The notes beneath the pieces are model-generated. The model saw only the letters and a program-made list of their open reading frames with translations. It had not been told where the DNA came from and ran no database searches. Source: Amycolatopsis saalfeldensis (GTDB taxonomy: Bacteria; Actinomycetota; Actinomycetes; Mycobacteriales; Pseudonocardiaceae). Taken from it: a DNA stretch of 64,000 nt. Below are positions 47,003 through 54,879 of the stretch, one piece after another (positions within the stretch are counted from its first letter, which is position 1; each line of letters opens with the position of its first letter). Location: contig NZ_FOEF01000011.1 of assembly GCF_900110575.1 (NCBI RefSeq), forward strand, positions 186,001 to 250,000, given 5' to 3'. Position numbers and translations under genes: made by a program.

Positions 47003-48582
47003 CGTCGGTCCTCACTGTAGTAGTCCTTCTCCACCAGCCGTCCGTCCACAAAGCACAGCCGGTAGACGGCATAGTCGGAGTTCGTCCAGCTGCGCCCGGT
47101 CCCGTAGTACTCGCAGTTCGCGCCCGGCGGCACCGGCGGCTCGCCGTCCAGCGGCTTGGCGATCCGCTGGCGCGCGGGCAGCAGCCCGGCGAACGACGCG
47201 CGGGGCGCCCCGATCCGCAGCTGCTGGTAGGCCCCCATCGGCAGCTCGGAATCCGACCACTGCACCAGGAACACGAGCCCGCCCCCGGCGATCACCACGC
47301 CGAACATCAGCAGCGGGATCACGATCGCCTGCACCAGGCTGCGCCGCACGTCCCGGCGCGCCAGCTCCAGCTCCCGCGCGGCCGTCGACGGCCCGACCAC
47401 GGCCTCGGCGGCGTCACGGCTCTCCGGCGTTTCCTCGACCGGCGCCGCATCGTGCGGCAGCCGCGCCACCAGCTCGAACCCGCCCAGCTCACCGGTCCGC
47501 GGGCCGGCGTGCAACGTGCCGCCGACCAGCCGCACGCGCTCGCGCAGGCCGATCAGGCCCCGTCGCCCCGAGGCGCCGGGCAGCGGGCCCGCGGGCGGCG
47601 CCGCGTTCAGCACCCGGACCTCCGTCGTCTCGGCCGAACTCAACACCCGCACCGTGACGGCGGCGCCCGGCGCGTGCTTCGCGACGTTCGTCAGCGCCTC
47701 CTGCAGCACGCGGTACGCCGCGCGCGCCACCATCGGCGGCGCGGCCACGAGATCGTCCACTTGCGACTGGATCAGCAGCCCGGACGCGCGCGCCCGGTCG
47801 ACCAGCTCGCCCAGATCGCCCTGCACCGGCTCCACCGGCGCCGCGTCCTCGCGCAGCACGCCGATGATCTCGCGCAGCCGCTCGGTCGCCGTCGCCGCGC
47901 TTTCCCGCAGCTCCCCCGCGGCCGTGCGCTGCGGCTCGGCCAGCCCGCCCGCGACCTCCAGCGCGGCGGCCCGCACCGCGATCAGGCTCAGCTCGTGGCC
48001 GAGCGAGTCGTGCATGTCGCTGGCGATCCGCGCGCGCTCCCGCAGCCGGGCCTGATCGGCGACGAGCCGCTGCCGGCTCTCCATCTCCGCGGCCAGCCGC
48101 CAGCCCGTGCGCGAAAGGGCCCCCCGCGTCCGCACGAACCGGCCGAGCAGCCACGGCGTCACGGCCGCGAACGCCATCACCCCGAGCATGCCCGCCCAGG
48201 CCTCCAGCCCGGCGGCGGGCACGAGCAGCGCCACCGGCAGGCCGGCGAGCACGATGCCGCCGCACACCACGGCCACCAGCCACACCCGCGTCGTCCGCAA
48301 CCCCGCGCGGTAGGCCATGGCGACCATGAAGAAGACCTCCCACACAGCCACCCGCCCGCCCCAGCCGACGGCCACCACCACGGCCGTCGACATCGTCACG
48401 GCGAGTGCGAACGTCGGGTACCGGCGCAGGGTCACGGCGGCCACCGCCACCGCGACCAGCCCGCCCGCCAGCTCCCAGCGGCTCGGGTTGTTCGAGGCGT
48501 CGATCACCACCAGCAGCGAGAGCAGGAACCAGGCCAGGACGTCGAACACCACCGATCGCCAGCGCCTGGCCGCCTCCTTCAT
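46999..48582 (-). CDS. NarL-type sensor histidine kinase with extra C-terminal membrane-anchored domain
   Basis: A 527-residue kinase. Five or six N-terminal membrane helices (about 10-155) form the sensor. HisKA_3 has His191 in RIASDMHDSLGHELSLIAV, and the HATPase domain shows NVAKHAPGA and GRRGLIGLRERV (to about 385). Unusually, a further membrane helix (about 418-442) and an 85-residue outside domain follow. That domain (YQQLRIGAPRASFAGLLP, NCEYYG, RLCFVDGRLVEKDYY) has two Cys and a SmpA/BamE- or BLIP-like pattern. The response regulator gene follows with a 4-bp overlap. Signal unknown. Confidence 0.9.
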   Translation of the reverse strand: MKEAARRWRSVVFDVLAWFLLSLLVVIDASNNPSRWELAGGLVAVAVAAVTLRRYPTFALAVTMSTAVVVAVGWGGRVAVWEVFFMVAMAYRAGLRTTRVWLVAVVCGGIVLAGLPVALLVPAAGLEAWAGMLGVMAFAAVTPWLLGRFVRTRGALSRTGWRLAAEMESRQRLVADQARLRERARIASDMHDSLGHELSLIAVRAAALEVAGGLAEPQRTAAGELRESAATATERLREIIGVLREDAAPVEPVQGDLGELVDRARASGLLIQSQVDDLVAAPPMVARAAYRVLQEALTNVAKHAPGAAVTVRVLSSAETTEVRVLNAAPPAGPLPGASGRRGLIGLRERVRLVGGTLHAGPRTGELGGFELVARLPHDAAPVEETPESRDAAEAVVGPSTAARELELARRDVRRSLVQAIVIPLLMFGVVIAGGGLVFLVQWSDSELPMGAYQQLRIGAPRASFAGLLPARQRIAKPLDGEPPVPPGANCEYYGTGRSWTNSDYAVYRLCFVDGRLVEKDYYSEDRR

Positions 48583-48680
48583 GGCCCAGACGCTACAAGC
48601 GCGGCGGCCGGCGTCACCACTGCCGAAAGTCAACCCCGCTCGCTCTGCGCCACCGCGGCACTGGGGCATGATGGGTGACC

Positions 48681-48890
48681 ATGGCCGAGCGCACCCTCGC
48701 CGAGCAACTCGGCGGCCCACTCCCCGCAGGCATCGAAGCCCTGCCCGAGGAGCAGAAGCGCGACCTCGCGCAGGCCCTGCGCGACGCCCGGCACCGGCAG
48801 GCCAAGGCGCTCGGCGAAGCGGGCGAGGAAGGCCTCCGGTACGTCCCGGCGCTGCTGCGCGGGGCCGTCCGCAAGGTGGTCGGGCTGTGA
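48681..48890 (+). CDS. small alpha-helical protein, coupled to the next gene
   Basis: A 69-residue charged helical protein (LPEEQKRDLAQALRDARHRQ in the middle). No family is recognised. The ATG at 48681 gives MAERTLAEQL; a GTG two codons earlier is possible. Its stop overlaps the GTG of the following gene (GTGA), so the two are translated together and perhaps interact. It is divergent from the histidine kinase gene about 100 bp away. Confidence 0.65.
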   Translation: MAERTLAEQLGGPLPAGIEALPEEQKRDLAQALRDARHRQAKALGEAGEEGLRYVPALLRGAVRKVVGL

Positions 48891-49615
48891 ACCCGGAGAT
48901 CCTCAAGCTCGCGCGGGTGCTCGGCGTCGAGCCCGAGCGGCTGGCCTACCTGTCCGACGTGGACCTCGCCGACCTGCAGCTGTTCCGCGAGCAGGCGACC
49001 ACCACGCTGTTCGACGCGAACCTCGTGGTGCTGGAGCGGATGGCGCTGGCCAGCCGGCTGCTGCCCGCGCCGCTGATCGCGAAGATCGCGGAGAAGGTGT
49101 TCGGGCCCCTGCTGTGCGCGCGGATCGCCGGGCTGGTCGACGTCTCCCGCGGCGTCGACGTCGCGAAGCGGCTGCCGCCGAAGTTCCTGGCCGAAGTGGC
49201 GGCCGAGCTGGACCCGCGGCGCGCGACGGCGATCATCACGCGCATCCCGCTCGACACCGTGCTGGCGGTCGCGCGGGAGCTGACGCGGCGGGAGGACTGG
49301 ATCACCCTGGGCCGGTTCGTCGGGCACCTGCCGGACCCGACCGTGCGGCGCAGCCTCGCCCTGCTGTCCGACGAAGCGCTGTTGCGCACCGCGTACGTCC
49401 TCGACGACAAGTCACGCATCGACCACGTGATGGGCCTGCTGCCCGAAGGCCGTCTGCCCGGCCTGATCCGCGCGGCCGCGGCGGACGAGACGCTGTGGGA
49501 GCCCGCCCTCGACGTGCTGTCCCACCTCGGCGAAACTCGCCGAGCCGCGGTCCTGCCGCTGCTCGACGAGCTGCCGGAAAGCCTGCGCGCCCGCGCTCAG
49601 GCCACGATGAGGTAG
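48887..49615 (+). CDS. helical-repeat protein, MgtE_N-like
   Basis: A 242-residue soluble protein made of short helical hairpins: AKIAEKVFGPLLCARIAGL, KFLAEVAAELDPRRATAII and LLSDEALLRTAYVLDDKS. The spacing resembles the MgtE N-terminal (intracellular helical repeat) domain, here without the Mg channel. It begins at the GTG overlapping the 69-residue gene's stop. Its last 19 bp overlap the convergent small membrane protein gene. Function unknown; a scaffold or regulatory role is only a guess. Confidence 0.7.
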   Translation: MNPEILKLARVLGVEPERLAYLSDVDLADLQLFREQATTTLFDANLVVLERMALASRLLPAPLIAKIAEKVFGPLLCARIAGLVDVSRGVDVAKRLPPKFLAEVAAELDPRRATAIITRIPLDTVLAVARELTRREDWITLGRFVGHLPDPTVRRSLALLSDEALLRTAYVLDDKSRIDHVMGLLPEGRLPGLIRAAAADETLWEPALDVLSHLGETRRAAVLPLLDELPESLRARAQATMR

Positions 49616-49818
49616 ATCCCGTAGGCGACCACCGCCGCGCAGACGGCGAAGCAGACGACCGAACCGGTCAGCTGCACGGTGCCCGTGCCACCTTGTTCCT
49701 TCGCCGACTCGCGCTCGGACAGCCCGCGGATGCCGTAAGCGAACAGCGTGGTCAGTACCACGGCGGCGACCAGCGCGACGACGAAGACCTCGCCGAGCGC
49801 GCCCCAGTTGATGTCCAT
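49597..49818 (-). CDS. small two-helix membrane protein next to the PiT transporter
   Basis: A 73-residue protein with two membrane helices (about 8-30 and 50-71) and a polar loop (GLSERESAKEQGGTGTVQ). GGGAG precedes the ATG at 49818. It follows the phosphate transporter gene after 10 bp on the same strand; such a small gene after pit is common in actinobacteria and may encode an accessory subunit. No motif identifies a function. Confidence 0.75.
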   Translation of the reverse strand: MDINWGALGEVFVVALVAAVVLTTLFAYGIRGLSERESAKEQGGTGTVQLTGSVVCFAVCAAVVAYGIYLIVA

Positions 49819-49828
49819 GCCCGCTCCC

Positions 49829-50956
49829 TCAAGCCGCGACCGGGGCGGCCTCGACGGCCTCCGGCTCATTGATGGTCTCGGCCGTCACCGGGTTGCGCCG
49901 CGAGGCGAGCCAGATGCCCAGCGCGAGGATCACGCCGATCCCGCCGACCAGCACCGTGCCCCAGCTGCCCTGCGTCGAGATGACCGCGGCGAGCGCGCCG
50001 ACGATGGCGGCGGCCGGCAGGGTCAGCACCCAGGCGATGGCCATTTTGCCCGCGACGCCCCAGCGGACCTCGGCGAGCTTGCGGCCGAGGCCGGAGCCGA
50101 TGATGCCGCCCGATGTCACGTGCGTCGTCGACAGCGCGAAGCCCAGGTGCGAGGAGGCCAGGATGACCGCCGCCGAGCTGGTCTCCGCCGCGAAGCCCTG
50201 CGGCGTCTGGATCTCGGTGAGCTTCTTGCCCATCGTCTGGATGATCCGCCAGCCGCCGAGGTAGGTGCCGGCCGCGATCGCCAGGCCGCAGGCCACGATG
50301 ACCCACAGCGGCGGGTTCGAGCCGGGCGCGAGCGTGCCGCCGGCGATCAGCGCCAGCGTGATGACACCCATGGTCTTCTGCGCGTCGTTGGTCCCGTGCG
50401 CGAGCGAGACCAGGCTGGCCGAGAGCACCTGGCCGGTCTTGAAGCCCCTGCCCACCACCTTCTCCCGCGACTTCTGCGTGATGCGGTAGGTGAGGAACGT
50501 GCCGACGAGCGCCACGATGCCCGCCACGACCGGCGACGCGACCGCGGGGATCAGCACCTTCTCGATCACCTTGCCGAAGTGCACGGCGTCGGCGCCGGAC
50601 GCGATCCAGGTCGCGCCGATCAGCCCGCCGAACAGCGCGTGCGAAGAGCTCGACGGCAGCCCGACCAGCCAGGTCACCAGGTTCCAGATGATCGCGCCGA
50701 TCAGCCCGGCGAAGATCACCACCGGGGTCACCTTGGTGTCGTCGACGATGCCGCCGGAGATCGTCTTCGCGACCTCGATCGACAGGAACGCACCGACCAG
50801 GTTCAACACGGCGGAGATGCCGACCGCGACCTTCGGCTTGAGCGCGCCCGTGGCGATCGACGTCGCCATCGCGTTCGCCGTGTCGTGGAACCCGTTGGTG
50901 AAGTCGAAGGCGAGTGCCGCCACGACCACCACCAAGACGATCAGGGAAAAGTCCAT
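49829..50956 (-). CDS. pit: inorganic phosphate transporter, PiT family
   Basis: A 375-residue low-affinity phosphate transporter (PF01384). The duplicated family signatures are clear: DFTNGFHDTANAMATSIATG near the N-terminus and LAHGTNDAQKTMGVI near residue 190. About ten membrane helices surround them, with the conserved GLPSSSSHALFGGLIG and ALSTTHVTSGGIIGSGLGR segments. It imports phosphate with a divalent metal using the proton gradient. Two 11-bp direct repeats matching the PhoP (PHO box) pattern lie about 80-100 bp upstream on this strand, so phosphate control is likely. Confidence 0.93.
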   Translation of the reverse strand: MDFSLIVLVVVVAALAFDFTNGFHDTANAMATSIATGALKPKVAVGISAVLNLVGAFLSIEVAKTISGGIVDDTKVTPVVIFAGLIGAIIWNLVTWLVGLPSSSSHALFGGLIGATWIASGADAVHFGKVIEKVLIPAVASPVVAGIVALVGTFLTYRITQKSREKVVGRGFKTGQVLSASLVSLAHGTNDAQKTMGVITLALIAGGTLAPGSNPPLWVIVACGLAIAAGTYLGGWRIIQTMGKKLTEIQTPQGFAAETSSAAVILASSHLGFALSTTHVTSGGIIGSGLGRKLAEVRWGVAGKMAIAWVLTLPAAAIVGALAAVISTQGSWGTVLVGGIGVILALGIWLASRRNPVTAETINEPEAVEAAPVAA

Positions 50957-51035
50957 GCGCGCTCTCCATCTTCGGCCGAAGTGCCGATTCGACGCTACTC
51001 ACGATCGGGGGACCCCCGATCCCACCGGAATGTCG

Positions 51036-51057
51036 AGTTACTGAACTCTGGGTGAAC
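51036..51057 (-). promoter_or_regulatory. PHO box (PhoP direct repeats) of pit
   Basis: On the minus strand, GTTCACCCAGA (51057-51047) is followed directly by GTTCAGTAACT (51046-51036), two head-to-tail 11-bp units beginning GTTCA as in actinobacterial PHO boxes. The site is 80 bp before the pit start. A perfect GATCGGGG/CCCCGATC palindrome (51003-51021) lies between the box and the gene. Confidence 0.65.
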
Positions 51058-51153
51058 CCGTTTTTTCCTGCTGTACGAAATGTTCTGATTGACGGAATTG
51101 CGTCAGGGGGACTTCTCTGGAATTCCTTGATCTTTCCGGCCTACGGTGGGCCC

Positions 51154-51942
51154 GTGGAACTGCATGGGAAGCACATCGTCATCACCGGCGGCGCCGGCGG
51201 GATCGGCCGCGCGCTGGTCGAACGGTTCACGCGGGAGGGCGCCCGCGCGATCGTCGTGGCCGACGCCGACCTCGAAGGAGCCCGCGCGGTCGCCGCGGAA
51301 TTCGGTGCCACGGCGAGGAAGTTCGACGCCGGGCTCGAATCGGACGTGACCGGCCTGATCGACTTCGCCACCGAGGCCAACGGCCCGATCGACGTCTACT
51401 TCTCCAACGCCGGCGTCGGCGGTCCCGCGGCCGGGCCGGAGACCCCCGACGGCGAATGGGACCGGCTCTGGCGCATCCACGTGATGTCGCACGTGTGGGC
51501 GTCGCGAATTCTCGTGCCGCGGATGACCGAGGCCGGCGGCGGCTATCTGGTGAACACCTCGTCCGCCGCAGGCCTGCTGATCCAGCCGTCCGCGATGGCG
51601 TACACGGTCACCAAGCACGCCGCGGTGTCCGTCGCCGAGTGGCTTTCGATGACCTACCACCACAACGGCATCCGCGTTTCCTGCGTCTGCCCGCAGGCCG
51701 TGCAGACGCGGCTGCTCGACGAAGCCATGGGCCAGTCCTCCGGGGCGTCCGAAGTGGTCGCCGCCGCAGGCGTGCTGCAGCCCGCCGACGTCGCCGAGGC
51801 CGTGGTCGAGGGCATGCGCGCCGAACGGCTGCTGATCCTGCCGCACAAGGACGTCGCCGAGCGCATGGTCCTGCGCGCCACCGACCACGAGGCCTGGCTC
51901 GCCAGCGTCCGCACGCTCGTCGAGGGCGGGGCCGCCCGATGA
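51154..51942 (+). CDS. short-chain dehydrogenase/reductase
   Basis: A 262-residue classical SDR: cofactor motif TGGAGGIGRALVERF, the NAG motif in VYFSNAGVGGP, catalytic Ser in VNTSSAAGLL and Tyr/Lys in AYTVTKHAAV. I chose the GTG at 51154 (VELHGKHIVITGG); an upstream in-frame start would add non-homologous residues across the PHO box. It is first in a three-gene operon with a VOC-fold protein and an epoxide-hydrolase-like enzyme, both joined by overlaps. The substrate is unknown. Confidence 0.88.
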   Translation: MELHGKHIVITGGAGGIGRALVERFTREGARAIVVADADLEGARAVAAEFGATARKFDAGLESDVTGLIDFATEANGPIDVYFSNAGVGGPAAGPETPDGEWDRLWRIHVMSHVWASRILVPRMTEAGGGYLVNTSSAAGLLIQPSAMAYTVTKHAAVSVAEWLSMTYHHNGIRVSCVCPQAVQTRLLDEAMGQSSGASEVVAAAGVLQPADVAEAVVEGMRAERLLILPHKDVAERMVLRATDHEAWLASVRTLVEGGAAR

Positions 51943-52430
51943 TCCGCGGCATCCACCACCTCGCCATCGCGACGCTCGACATCAAGCGCACCACGGCCTT
52001 CTACGTCGACCTGTTCGGCTGCGAGGTGATCAGCGACTGGGGCTGGCAGGTCGGCACGGACGTCGCGGACCAGATCACCGCGCTGCACGACTGCTCTGCC
52101 CACAGTGTCATGCTGCGCAAAGGAAACGCGTACATCGAGCTGTTCGAGTACACCAGCCCCGAGCCCGGCCCCGGCGACCCCGCGCGCCGCGTCTGCGACC
52201 CCGGCCTGACGCACCTGTGCTTCGACGTCACCGACCTGGACGCCGAGCACGAGCGCCTGGTCGCCGCGGGCATGACGTTCCACTGCCCGCCGCAGCTGGT
52301 CGCGCCGAACGTGCGCACCACGTACGGCCGCGACCCGGACGGCAACGTGGTCGAGCTGCAGGAGGTCCTGGACGAGACGCATCGCATCGCCGTCCCGTGG
52401 CTGCCCGGGCGGGGGCTCGCCGGTGAGTGA
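51939..52430 (+). CDS. VOC (glyoxalase/bleomycin-resistance fold) protein
   Basis: A 163-residue VOC protein. Two beta-alpha-beta-beta-beta modules are visible: HHLAIATLDIKRTTAFYVDL with GNAYIELFEY, and LTHLCFDVTDLDAEHERLVA with GRDPDGNVVELQEV. Metal ligands are likely His6-7, Glu in YIELFEY, His in THLCF and Glu in VVELQE. It resembles lactoylglutathione lyase or methylmalonyl-CoA epimerase-like dioxygenases. It overlaps the SDR stop (ATGA) and the next gene by 8 bp. Confidence 0.85.
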   Translation: MIRGIHHLAIATLDIKRTTAFYVDLFGCEVISDWGWQVGTDVADQITALHDCSAHSVMLRKGNAYIELFEYTSPEPGPGDPARRVCDPGLTHLCFDVTDLDAEHERLVAAGMTFHCPPQLVAPNVRTTYGRDPDGNVVELQEVLDETHRIAVPWLPGRGLAGE

Positions 52431-53280
52431 CCTGCGAGAGCTGACGCTCGAGATCGGCGAGCACCGGCACACCGCGCTGGCCGCCGGCCCGGAAACCGGC
52501 GAGCTCGTCCTGCTGCTGCACGGCTGGCCCGAGTTCGCCGATTCCTGGACGGCCGAGCTGCGCGCCCTCGGTGCCGCCGGCTGGCACGCCGTGGCCGTGG
52601 ACCAGCGCGGTTACGCCCGCGGGGCCCGCCCGCCCGGCGTCGGCTCGTATTCGATCGACCACCTGGCCGCGGACGCACTGTCCTTTGCGGACACTCTGGG
52701 CGCAGGCCGATTCCACCTGGTCGCCCACGACTGGGGCGGCATGGTCGCGTGGGTGCTCGCCACCCGCCACCCGGAGCGCCTCCGCTCCCTGTCGGTCCTC
52801 GCGACCCCGCATCCCGTGGCCCTGCAACGAGCCGCCCAGTCCGACGAGGAGCAGAACCGCAACCTGGACTACGTCCGCTTCTTCCGCGCCCCCGGCGGCG
52901 TCGCCGAGGCATCCCTGCTGGCCGACGGCGCGTCCCGCCTGCGCGCCGCCTACGCCGGCCGCATCCCGGAAGCGCAAGTGGAGCACAACGTCCGGCGCCT
53001 CACGGAGCCAGACGCCCTCACCGCCACGCTCAACTGGTACCGCGGCGCCACCGACGACGCGTTTACCATCCCCGCCGGCCCCATCACGGTTCCCACGCTC
53101 TACCTGTGGGGCGCCCAGGACACCAAGCTGGGCCGCGGCGCCGCCACGCTCACCCGCGAGCTGATCGAGGGCCCGTACCAGTTCGAGATCCTGGAAGACG
53201 CGAGCCACTGGCTGCCGGAGGAGGCAGCGGACCAGGTGATTCCCTTGGTGCTGAACCACTTGGCCGCGCACCCGGCCTGA
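52423..53280 (+). CDS. alpha/beta hydrolase, epoxide-hydrolase-like
   Basis: A 285-residue alpha/beta hydrolase. The oxyanion motif HGWPEF, nucleophile Asp103 in LVAHDWGGMVAWV, the acid in WGAQDTKLG and catalytic His in EDASHWLPEE form the epoxide-hydrolase or haloalkane-dehalogenase type triad with Asp nucleophile. The HGWPEF and lid Tyr residues (NWYRGA) favour epoxide hydrolase. It is coupled to the VOC gene by an 8-bp overlap, starting at GTG. The substrate is not evident. Confidence 0.88.
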   Translation: MSDLRELTLEIGEHRHTALAAGPETGELVLLLHGWPEFADSWTAELRALGAAGWHAVAVDQRGYARGARPPGVGSYSIDHLAADALSFADTLGAGRFHLVAHDWGGMVAWVLATRHPERLRSLSVLATPHPVALQRAAQSDEEQNRNLDYVRFFRAPGGVAEASLLADGASRLRAAYAGRIPEAQVEHNVRRLTEPDALTATLNWYRGATDDAFTIPAGPITVPTLYLWGAQDTKLGRGAATLTRELIEGPYQFEILEDASHWLPEEAADQVIPLVLNHLAAHPA

Positions 53281-53300
53281 CCCCGGTGTGGGGAGCCCCG

Positions 53301-53620
53301 GCTCAGCCCGGCAGCGGGTCCTGCCCCACCCGCCTCGGGCCGACCGCGGCGCCTGACCCCACCACCTCAGACCGGCAGCGGGACTTGCCCACCACCCCGA
53401 ACCAGCCGCAAGCCCCGCCCCACTACTTCGAACCGGCCGCAGGCCCAGCCCCACTACCTCGAACCAACCGCAGGCCCTGGCACAGAACCTCAGACCGGCG
53501 CCGGTCCTGCCCCACCACCTCGAAGAACCGGCAGCGGGACCTGCCCCCACCGCCCCGAACCAGCCGCAAGCCCCACCCCACCACCCCACCACCTCACACC
53601 GGCAGCGGGTCCTGCCCCAG
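53301..53620. repeat. degenerate minisatellite, about 31-bp unit
   Basis: About nine imperfect units built on the pattern CCCCACCACCTCGAACC then GGCAGCGGGACCTG (or SCCGCARGCCC). CCGGCAGCGGG recurs near 53308, 53372, 53528 and 53599; GAACCRRCCGCARGCCC near 53399, 53430, 53461 and 53559. The last unit encodes the final codons (GQDPLPV) and stop of the minus-strand FAD monooxygenase gene. The array fills the 313-bp gap between that gene and the convergent hydrolase gene, with no other feature visible. Confidence 0.75.
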
Positions 53621-54736
53621 GAACTGGTGCCCGTTCGCCGCGGACTCGCGGACTGCGGCGAATCCCTTGGCCAGCATGGCTTCCTCGTAGGCGGCGATCG
53701 CGCCGTCGGCCACCGCCGCCGTCACCCCTTCCCGCAATGCGCCCGCCAGCGCGGCCCCGTCCCGCAGCGCGCAGTTCGCCCCCGCGCCGGCGGCCGGGCT
53801 CATCGCGTGCACCGCGTCCCCCAGCAGCGTCACCCGGCCGGAACCCCACGGCGAGAACGGCACGCTCGTCCGGATCACCAGCGGGAACACGGTTTCCACC
53901 GCCCAGCGCGACACCATCGCCCGCACCCGCGGATGCCAGCCGTCGACGAGTTCCAGCGCGAGCTCCTGCAGCTGCCGGCCCGAGAGCCCGGACAGTTCCT
54001 CCTCGGACAACCCGATCGCCTCGCGCCGCAGGCCGACCGAGCACGTCATGAACGGTTCCGGGTGCGCCACCGGCGCCACGCCGACCATCGTGTGCCCGGG
54101 CCCCACCATCATGGTGAACACGGCGTGCATCTCGTCGTCGAACAACAGCCGGGCCTCGTCGTCGAGCGGGATCTTGCCGTACAGCTGACGCAGCCCGGTG
54201 TCCGCGATCCGCGCGTGCGGCAGGCACTGGCGCCGGACGGGCGAGCTCACCCCGTCCGCGCCGACCAGCACCCGGCCGCGCGCCGAGGTCCCGTCCGCGA
54301 AGTGCGCGGTGACCCCGCTGGCGTCGCTTTCGTAGTGGGTGAGCCGTTTTCCGAAGTACACATCGTCGAGCCCGCTCAGCAGGACGCGCCGCAACGTCAT
54401 GCGGTTCACGTTGAACCCCGCGTCCGGGAACTCCCGCACAGACTGCAATGTGAGCTGATGGTCGTACAACGGCACAGTGGGGTTGGGCCGCAACGACGTC
54501 TCCAGGAACCGCTCGTACAGCTCGTCTGACAGCACTTCCCGCAACGCAGCGGCGCCGTGCTCATCGATGTGCAGCCGGTATCCCTGGAGCCGGGCCTCCG
54601 GCGACGCATCCCGTTCGTAGACAGCACAAGGGATTCCGGCCCGCCGCAGCCCCTGGGCGAGGCACAGTCCCCCGATCCCCGCCCCGATCACGACCACACC
54701 GTCTTCGGGCACAGCAGGATTGCTCGTCACAGACAC
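53594..54736 (-). CDS. FAD-dependent monooxygenase (PHBH-fold)
   Basis: A 380-residue flavin hydroxylase: dinucleotide motif VVVIGAGIGGLCLAQGL, DG motif VLVGADGVSSPVRRQC and GD motif VTLLGDAVHAMSPAAGAGA. It resembles aromatic polyketide and tetracycline-type hydroxylases as well as squalene-epoxidase-like relatives. A GTG start at 54736 is used; GTG two codons later is possible. It is not coupled to the hut operon 143 bp upstream on the same strand. The gene ends inside the minisatellite, whose repeated unit matches its last codons. Substrate unknown. Confidence 0.88.
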   Translation of the reverse strand: MSVTSNPAVPEDGVVVIGAGIGGLCLAQGLRRAGIPCAVYERDASPEARLQGYRLHIDEHGAAALREVLSDELYERFLETSLRPNPTVPLYDHQLTLQSVREFPDAGFNVNRMTLRRVLLSGLDDVYFGKRLTHYESDASGVTAHFADGTSARGRVLVGADGVSSPVRRQCLPHARIADTGLRQLYGKIPLDDEARLLFDDEMHAVFTMMVGPGHTMVGVAPVAHPEPFMTCSVGLRREAIGLSEEELSGLSGRQLQELALELVDGWHPRVRAMVSRWAVETVFPLVIRTSVPFSPWGSGRVTLLGDAVHAMSPAAGAGANCALRDGAALAGALREGVTAAVADGAIAAYEEAMLAKGFAAVRESAANGHQFLGQDPLPV

Positions 54737-54879
54737 GGCAAAGTCCCCTCACAGACGTATCGACTGAAAAGGGACGCACGGGGTTCACGCGAGCCGAGCC
54801 TGACGGCCGCGAGATGCCGGGCGAATCATCCGGACTAACCCATACCGGACTGTGTCTTCGCGCGTCCTCCGGTTCCAGG

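Noticed and set aside
53301..53620. CRISPR array or small coding gene on the minus strand.
   Set aside because: The roughly 31-bp units run directly into each other and vary in length; the translated frame is Gly/Trp low-complexity sequence.
54830..54851. Direct repeat CCGGACT spaced by 15 bp upstream of the second FAD monooxygenase.
   Set aside because: Only two short GC-rich copies, with no adjacent regulator; could easily occur by chance.
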